Source: Pseudomonadota bacterium (GTDB lineage Bacteria > Pseudomonadota > Gammaproteobacteria > Xanthomonadales > Xanthomonadaceae). Taken from it: 6,555 nucleotides of DNA. The notes under the pieces were generated by a model. The model was not told where the DNA came from and ran no database searches. It was given only the letters and a program-made list of their open reading frames with translations. The position numbers were made by a program, and so were the translations under genes. Where the stretch lies: positions 1-6,555 of the forward strand of contig JAEXAG010000124.1 in the NCBI GenBank assembly GCA_023394655.1, in the 5' to 3' direction. Positions 1 through 6,555 of the stretch are shown here, piece after piece (positions within the stretch are counted from its first letter, which is position 1; every line of letters begins with the position of its first letter).

Positions 1-188
1 GGCCAGTCCAGCTCGGTGCCGTCGCGGGCATCCCGCAGCACCGGCACGCGCGGACCGTAAGCCGCTTCCAGGCGCGGATCGTCCTCGATGAACACGCTTT
101 CGAAATCCGGCACGCCGGCCGCGGCCAGCACGGCCAGCGCTTCGTCGCAGAGGTGGCAGTCGTCGCGTTGGTAAAGGATCAGCGCCAT
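1..188 (-). CDS. Glutaredoxin-like (thioredoxin-fold) protein, 3' end outside window
   Basis: This is the N-terminal part of a small thioredoxin-fold protein of the glutaredoxin-like DUF836 type. Sixty-two complete codons are visible, beginning MALILYQRDDCHLCDEAL. The first beta strand (residues 2-6) leads into a CHLC redox motif with Cys11 and Cys14 at the start of a helix, as in glutaredoxins. A second strand near residues 31-34 and a VPV segment with Pro49, the expected cis-proline next to the active site, complete the pattern. Family members are usually about 75-90 residues, so roughly 15-30 residues should lie beyond the left edge. The role is probably cytoplasmic thiol-disulfide exchange; the substrate is unknown. 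No Shine-Dalgarno sequence precedes the ATG at 188. An ATG further upstream on this strand (207) is out of frame. It is transcribed away from sdaA. Family assignment is fairly secure, exact function is not. Confidence 0.82.
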   Translation of the reverse strand, partial: MALILYQRDDCHLCDEALAVLAAAGVPDFESVFIEDDPRLEAAYGPRVPVLRDARDGTELDW

Positions 189-221
189 GCGCGGGCGTCG
201 GGTGCATGCGGGAATCCTGCC

Positions 222-228
222 TAGAATA
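222..228. promoter_or_regulatory. Symmetric -10-like element, possible bidirectional promoter
   Basis: The sequence CTAGAATAG (221-229) is nearly palindromic. Read on the plus strand it gives TAGAAT (222-227), five of six matches to the sigma70 -10 consensus. Read on the minus strand it gives TATTCT (228-223), four of six matches. It lies in the 67-bp gap between two divergent genes, 28 bases before the sdaA ATG and 34 bases before the glutaredoxin-like ATG. A start site about seven bases downstream on each strand would give short leaders for both genes. I see no good -35 hexamer for either direction, which keeps this tentative. Confidence 0.45.
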
Positions 229-255
229 GCGCTTCCTTTCCCCTTGCCGCCTCGC

Positions 256-1638
256 ATGTCCGTCAGCATCTTCGACCTCTACAAGATCGGCATCGGGCCG
301 AGTTCCTCGCACACCGTGGGCCCGATGCGCGCCGCCGCGCGCTTCGTCGAACACCACCTGGCCGAGGCCGGCAAGCTCGATGAGGTGGCCCGCATCCGCG
401 CCGAGGTGTTCGGCTCGCTGGCCCTGACCGGCCGCGGCCACGGCACCGACAAGGCGCTGATGATGGGGCTTGAAGGTCATTGGCCCAACGAGATCGACCC
501 GGACATCATCCCGCCGGCGCTGGAGCGCATCCGCGGCGAGAAGAAGATCACGCTGCAGGGCCGGCACGTGATCGACTTCAACGAGAAGACCGACCTGGTG
601 ATGAACAAGCGGCAGAAGCTGCCCTTCCACACCAACGGCATGCGCTTCACCGCCTACGACGAGGCCGGCAACGAAATCGCCACCCGCGATTACTACTCGG
701 TGGGCGGCGGCTTCGTGGTCAACCAGGACGAGGCCGCGGAAGACCGCATCGTCGCCGACACCACCCCGCTGGCGCATCCGTTCTCCAGCGGCGACGAGTT
801 GCTCGCGCGCTGCGCGGAAACCGGACTCACCATCGCGCAGATCATGCTGGAGAACGAGCGCGCCTGGCGCAGCGAGGAGGAGACGCTGGCCGGCCTGCGT
901 GAGATCTGGGCGGCGATGAGCGGCGGCGTGGACCGCGGCATCCGCCAACCCGGCACCCTGCCCGGCGGCCTGCACGTCAGCCGGCGCGCCCCGGCGCTGT
1001 ACCAAGAGCTGTGCTCGCGTCCGGAAGCGGCGACACACGACCCGCTGACCGTGCTCGACTGGGTCAACCTGTACGCGCTGGCGGTGAACGAGGAAAACGC
1101 CGCCGGCGGTCGCGTGGTCACGGCACCGACCAACGGCGCGGCCGGCATCATCCCCGCGGTCGGCCGCTATTACGAGCGTTTCATTCCCGGCGCCAACGAA
1201 AAGGGCCTGTTCGACTACCTGCTCACCGCCGCCGCGGTGGGCATCCTGTACAAGGAGAATGCCTCGATCTCCGGCGCCGAAGTCGGCTGCCAGGGCGAAG
1301 TGGGCGTGGCCTGTTCGATGGCCGCGGCCGGTCTCACCGCGGCATTGGGCGGCACGCCCTCGCAGATCGAGAACGCCGCCGAGATCGGCATGGAACACAA
1401 CCTCGGCCTGACCTGCGATCCGATCGGCGGGCTGGTGCAGATCCCCTGCATCGAACGCAACGCGATGGGCGCGGTCAAGGCGATCAACGCCGCGCGCATG
1501 GCGATGCGCGGCGACGGCAAGCACAAGGTGAGCCTGGACAAGGTCATCAAGACCATGCGCGACACCGGCCGCGACATGCAGGACAAGTACAAGGAAACCA
1601 GCCGCGGCGGGCTGGCGGTGAACGTCATCGAGTGCTGA
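256..1638 (+). CDS. sdaA: L-serine dehydratase (L-serine ammonia-lyase), [4Fe-4S], single-chain type
   Basis: This 460-residue cytoplasmic enzyme deaminates L-serine to pyruvate and ammonia with a [4Fe-4S] cluster rather than pyridoxal phosphate. The N-terminal beta domain (about residues 3-157) carries the GPSSSHTVGP signature at 14-23. The C-terminal alpha domain (about 185-455) carries TAPTNGAAGIIPAV and the cysteine-rich cluster region. Cys345, Cys387 and Cys398 are the expected cluster ligands. The chain ends in NVIEC, so Cys460 is the C-terminal residue. In the Legionella pneumophila enzyme the corresponding residues are 343, 385, 396 and 458, so the spacing is identical; there the last cysteine occupies the fourth iron site. 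The ATG at 256 is chosen because the protein then begins MSVSIFDLYKIGIGPSSSH, as in the family. An in-frame ATG at 187 would add 23 unrelated residues and overlap the start of the divergent gene. No clear Shine-Dalgarno sequence is present. It faces the small membrane protein gene. Confidence 0.97.
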   Translation: MSVSIFDLYKIGIGPSSSHTVGPMRAAARFVEHHLAEAGKLDEVARIRAEVFGSLALTGRGHGTDKALMMGLEGHWPNEIDPDIIPPALERIRGEKKITLQGRHVIDFNEKTDLVMNKRQKLPFHTNGMRFTAYDEAGNEIATRDYYSVGGGFVVNQDEAAEDRIVADTTPLAHPFSSGDELLARCAETGLTIAQIMLENERAWRSEEETLAGLREIWAAMSGGVDRGIRQPGTLPGGLHVSRRAPALYQELCSRPEAATHDPLTVLDWVNLYALAVNEENAAGGRVVTAPTNGAAGIIPAVGRYYERFIPGANEKGLFDYLLTAAAVGILYKENASISGAEVGCQGEVGVACSMAAAGLTAALGGTPSQIENAAEIGMEHNLGLTCDPIGGLVQIPCIERNAMGAVKAINAARMAMRGDGKHKVSLDKVIKTMRDTGRDMQDKYKETSRGGLAVNVIEC

Positions 1639-1646
1639 ATGGCGCC

Positions 1647-1663
1647 GGCCGGTCGCACCGGCC
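1647..1663 (+). terminator. GC-rich hairpin after sdaA, possible terminator
   Basis: A perfect 7-bp inverted repeat, GGCCGGT (1647-1653) and ACCGGCC (1657-1663), with the loop CGC, begins eight bases after the sdaA stop codon. It sits in the 42-bp gap between two convergent genes. There is only a short T run (CTTTG, 1672-1676) some distance downstream on the plus strand, and none after the stem on the minus strand. It is therefore a weak intrinsic terminator candidate and may simply be a GC-rich stem that pauses polymerase or protects the transcript end. Confidence 0.4.
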
Positions 1664-1680
1664 CGGAGTCGCTTTGCGAA

Positions 1681-1899
1681 TCAAGGCTTCGGCGCACCCT
1701 GGCAAGCGGCCGCCAGCCCGGCGGCGATGCAGTCGGCACGATTGTGCTTTTCGGCGAGATCCTTGCCGAACCGGTAGCCGAAGCCCACCGACAACACCAG
1801 CAGAACGATCAGGAAGATCGCGGTCTCGTTGCTCATGCGCTTGGCACGCGGCGTGGTCGGATGGCTACCGGCCGTGGAATTTTCCTGGTCGCGGTTCAT
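1681..1899 (-). CDS. Small single-pass membrane protein of unknown function
   Basis: I do not recognise this 72-residue protein. It has a polar, charged N-terminal segment (residues 1-26, with a basic patch PRAKR at 17-21) and one hydrophobic segment at about 27-42 (AIFLIVLLVLSVGFGY). A short basic and acidic stretch (43-56) and a tail with Cys57 and Cys66 follow. The positive patch before the hydrophobic segment would favour a cytoplasmic N terminus and periplasmic tail, though the charges after the segment make this uncertain. The start at 1899 is supported by an AGGAG five bases upstream. A longer in-frame start at 1959 and an internal ATG (residue 22) have no such site. Codon use is G/C-rich at third positions, as in the neighbouring genes, so it looks genuinely coded. 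It lies 79 bp downstream of prmC on the same strand and may be co-transcribed with it. A single-helix accessory protein is possible, but no function can be assigned. Confidence 0.75.
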   Translation of the reverse strand: MNRDQENSTAGSHPTTPRAKRMSNETAIFLIVLLVLSVGFGYRFGKDLAEKHNRADCIAAGLAAACQGAPKP

Positions 1900-1904
1900 T
1901 GAAA

Positions 1905-1909
1905 CTCCT
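1905..1909 (-). promoter_or_regulatory. Shine-Dalgarno site of the small membrane protein gene
   Basis: AGGAG on the minus strand lies five bases before the ATG at 1899. It is the only clear ribosome binding site next to a gene start in the window. It decides the start of the 72-residue protein against the longer reading frame from 1959. Confidence 0.7.
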
Positions 1910-1978
1910 GCGGGTTGTAAGGAGCCCACAGCCTCGCCAGCGCCACCGCCCGGGGCCACGCCAGCAGCCCGACACCGC

Positions 1979-2830
1979 TCAGGCCGCCGCGATCCGCCCG
2001 AGCGTCACCCGGTCGCGCCCTTCCAGATCGCGCTCGGTGGCGACATCGACGAAACCCGCCGCGACGAACAGCGCGCGCAGGGCCTCGCCCTGCTCCAGGC
2101 CATGCTCGACCAGCAGCCAGCCGCCGGCTTCGAGATGGGCCGGCGCGCCGGCGATGATGCGGCGCAGGTCGTCTAGCCCGTCGCGGCCGGAGGCGAGCGC
2201 GGATGCCGGTTCGAAGCGCAGATCCCCGCGCGCGAGGTGCGGATCGGCGTCCGCGATGTAGGGCGGATTGCTGGCGACGAGATCGAAACGCCGCCCGGCC
2301 AGCGGCGCCAGCCAATCGCCTTCGAGGAACTCGACGTTGGCGATGCCATGGCGCCCGGCATTGCGGCTGGCGATGGCCAGCGCATCGGCACTGGCATCGG
2401 TGGCGACGACTTCCGCATGCGGCCGCTCGCGGGCGATGGCCAGCGCGATCGCGCCGCTGCCGGTGCCGAGATCGGCGATGCGCGTCGGCGACTGCGCCGG
2501 GATCCGTGCCAGCGCCAGCTCCACGAGGCGTTCGGTTTCCGGGCGCGGGATCAGCGTGGCCGGCGTGACTTCGAGATCGAGCGTCCAGAATCCGCGCCGG
2601 CCGACCAGATAGGCGACCGGCTCCCCTGCCTCGCGTCGCGCCACGAGATCGGCGAAGGCATCGGCAGCCGCCGCCGGCAAGGGGTCGCGATCATGGCTGA
2701 ACAGCCAGCTCCGGGGCCTGTCCAGCACGTGCAACAGCAGCCATTCGGCATCGATGCGCTCGATCCGGGCTTCGGCGGCGCGCAGGGCCCCGGCAACGGT
2801 GATGGCAGGTTCGGCGTCTTCCATCGGCAT
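1979..2830 (-). CDS. prmC: Peptide chain release factor N5-glutamine methyltransferase PrmC (HemK)
   Basis: This protein of 283 residues (or 281 from the second ATG at 2824) uses S-adenosylmethionine to methylate the glutamine of the GGQ motif in release factors RF1 and RF2, which improves peptide release at stop codons. Its length is close to that of E. coli PrmC (277). The N-terminal helical domain (about 1-80) includes LLLHVLDRPRSWLFSHD, typical of release factor binding domains of this family. IPRPETE (94-100) marks the linker to the Rossmann methyltransferase domain. The cofactor loop DLGTGSG is at 120-126, an acidic residue after strand 2 (ATDAS) at Asp145, and the catalytic NPPY at 188-191. 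All family signatures are intact. It is divergent from lhr, with no prfA beside it in this window, unlike E. coli where prmC follows prfA. Neither ATG has a good Shine-Dalgarno sequence, so the exact start is open. Confidence 0.96.
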   Translation of the reverse strand: MPMEDAEPAITVAGALRAAEARIERIDAEWLLLHVLDRPRSWLFSHDRDPLPAAAADAFADLVARREAGEPVAYLVGRRGFWTLDLEVTPATLIPRPETERLVELALARIPAQSPTRIADLGTGSGAIALAIARERPHAEVVATDASADALAIASRNAGRHGIANVEFLEGDWLAPLAGRRFDLVASNPPYIADADPHLARGDLRFEPASALASGRDGLDDLRRIIAGAPAHLEAGGWLLVEHGLEQGEALRALFVAAGFVDVATERDLEGRDRVTLGRIAAA

Positions 2831-2836
2831 AGCTTA
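2831..2836 (-). promoter_or_regulatory. Possible -10 element of prmC
   Basis: TAAGCT on the minus strand matches the three most important -10 positions (T1, A2, T6) but only three of six overall. It ends directly before the ATG at 2830 and six bases before the in-frame ATG at 2824. If it is used, the transcript would begin at or next to the ATG at 2824, making prmC leaderless and favouring the 281-residue form. No -35 match was seen. The call is weak. Confidence 0.22.
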
Positions 2837-2951
2837 CGGGCGCGTCGCAGGCGGTGAGACGGCTTCGCGCCAGCCTCGCGCGATGGCCGCCCAGTTCCGC
2901 CTCGATTTCACCCCGCAGGCCGCCGTTCAGGCCGCGATGGCGGGCGGCGCG

Positions 2952-2957
2952 GATAAT
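2952..2957 (+). promoter_or_regulatory. Possible -10 element of lhr, leaderless spacing
   Basis: GATAAT matches the sigma70 -10 consensus at five of six positions, missing the first T. It ends six bases before the ATG at 2964, so the predicted transcription start coincides with the first base of the start codon. No Shine-Dalgarno sequence precedes this ATG, which fits leaderless translation. No good -35 hexamer is visible at the normal distance. If the in-frame ATG at 2883 were the true start, this element would be inside the gene. Confidence 0.38.
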
Positions 2958-2963
2958 CGCGGC

Positions 2964-6555
<3,592 letters not shown>

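Noticed and set aside
187..255. N-terminal extension of SdaA from the ATG at 187
   Set aside because: The 23 added residues are absent from the family, overlap the first codon of the divergent glutaredoxin-like gene, and cover the probable promoter.
1896..1978. A further small gene between prmC and the membrane protein, ending in an ATGA overlap with its start codon
   Set aside because: The frame ending at 1896 has no ATG after the prmC stop and only a GTG giving about 15 residues. The upstream part is simply a shifted frame of prmC.
1011..2261. Plus-strand frame of 416 codons running from sdaA across the small membrane gene into prmC
   Set aside because: It is a shifted frame of sdaA that stays open by GC bias through two genes on the opposite strand. 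The composition is Arg-rich, with no domain.
2883..2963. Longer lhr start at 2883, adding 27 residues
   Set aside because: It is open and in frame, but the family begins close to the FHPAVAAWF segment, the extra residues are Ala/Gly-rich, no ribosome site precedes it, and it would cover the GATAAT element. It is not fully excluded.

Overview
The window is an ordinary stretch of chromosome from a GC-rich gammaproteobacterium, most likely of the Xanthomonadaceae/Lysobacteraceae (Xanthomonas, Lysobacter or Luteimonas type). This rests on the strong G/C bias at third codon positions, the type of L-serine dehydratase, and the combination of families. It is an impression from protein content, not a computed placement.

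Layout. Positions 1-188 (minus) hold the N-terminal part of a small glutaredoxin-like protein with a CxxC active site; its 3' end lies off the left edge. A 67-bp divergent region follows, with a nearly palindromic -10-like element. Positions 256-1638 (plus) encode a complete iron-sulfur L-serine dehydratase (SdaA). A 42-bp convergent gap with a GC-rich hairpin separates it from a 72-residue single-pass membrane protein of unknown function (1681-1899, minus). Upstream of that, on the same strand, is PrmC/HemK (1979-2830), which methylates the GGQ glutamine of peptide release factors. A 133-bp divergent region leads to lhr (2964 to the right edge, plus), a large superfamily 2 DNA helicase of the full-length type. 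It has the Lhr core and at least part of the winged-helix C-terminal domain, and is cut by the window end after 1197 codons.

How the genes relate. They are housekeeping genes of unrelated pathways: redox, serine catabolism, translation termination and DNA repair. prmC and the small membrane protein gene may share a transcript, since they lie on one strand 79 bp apart. The other arrangements are divergent or convergent.

I found no mobile element, CRISPR array, tRNA or rRNA, prophage, toxin-antitoxin pair or defence cassette, and no convincing undescribed system. The points most worth checking are the symmetric promoter-like site between the first two genes, possible leaderless starts for lhr and prmC, the C-terminal cysteine of SdaA, and the small membrane protein.
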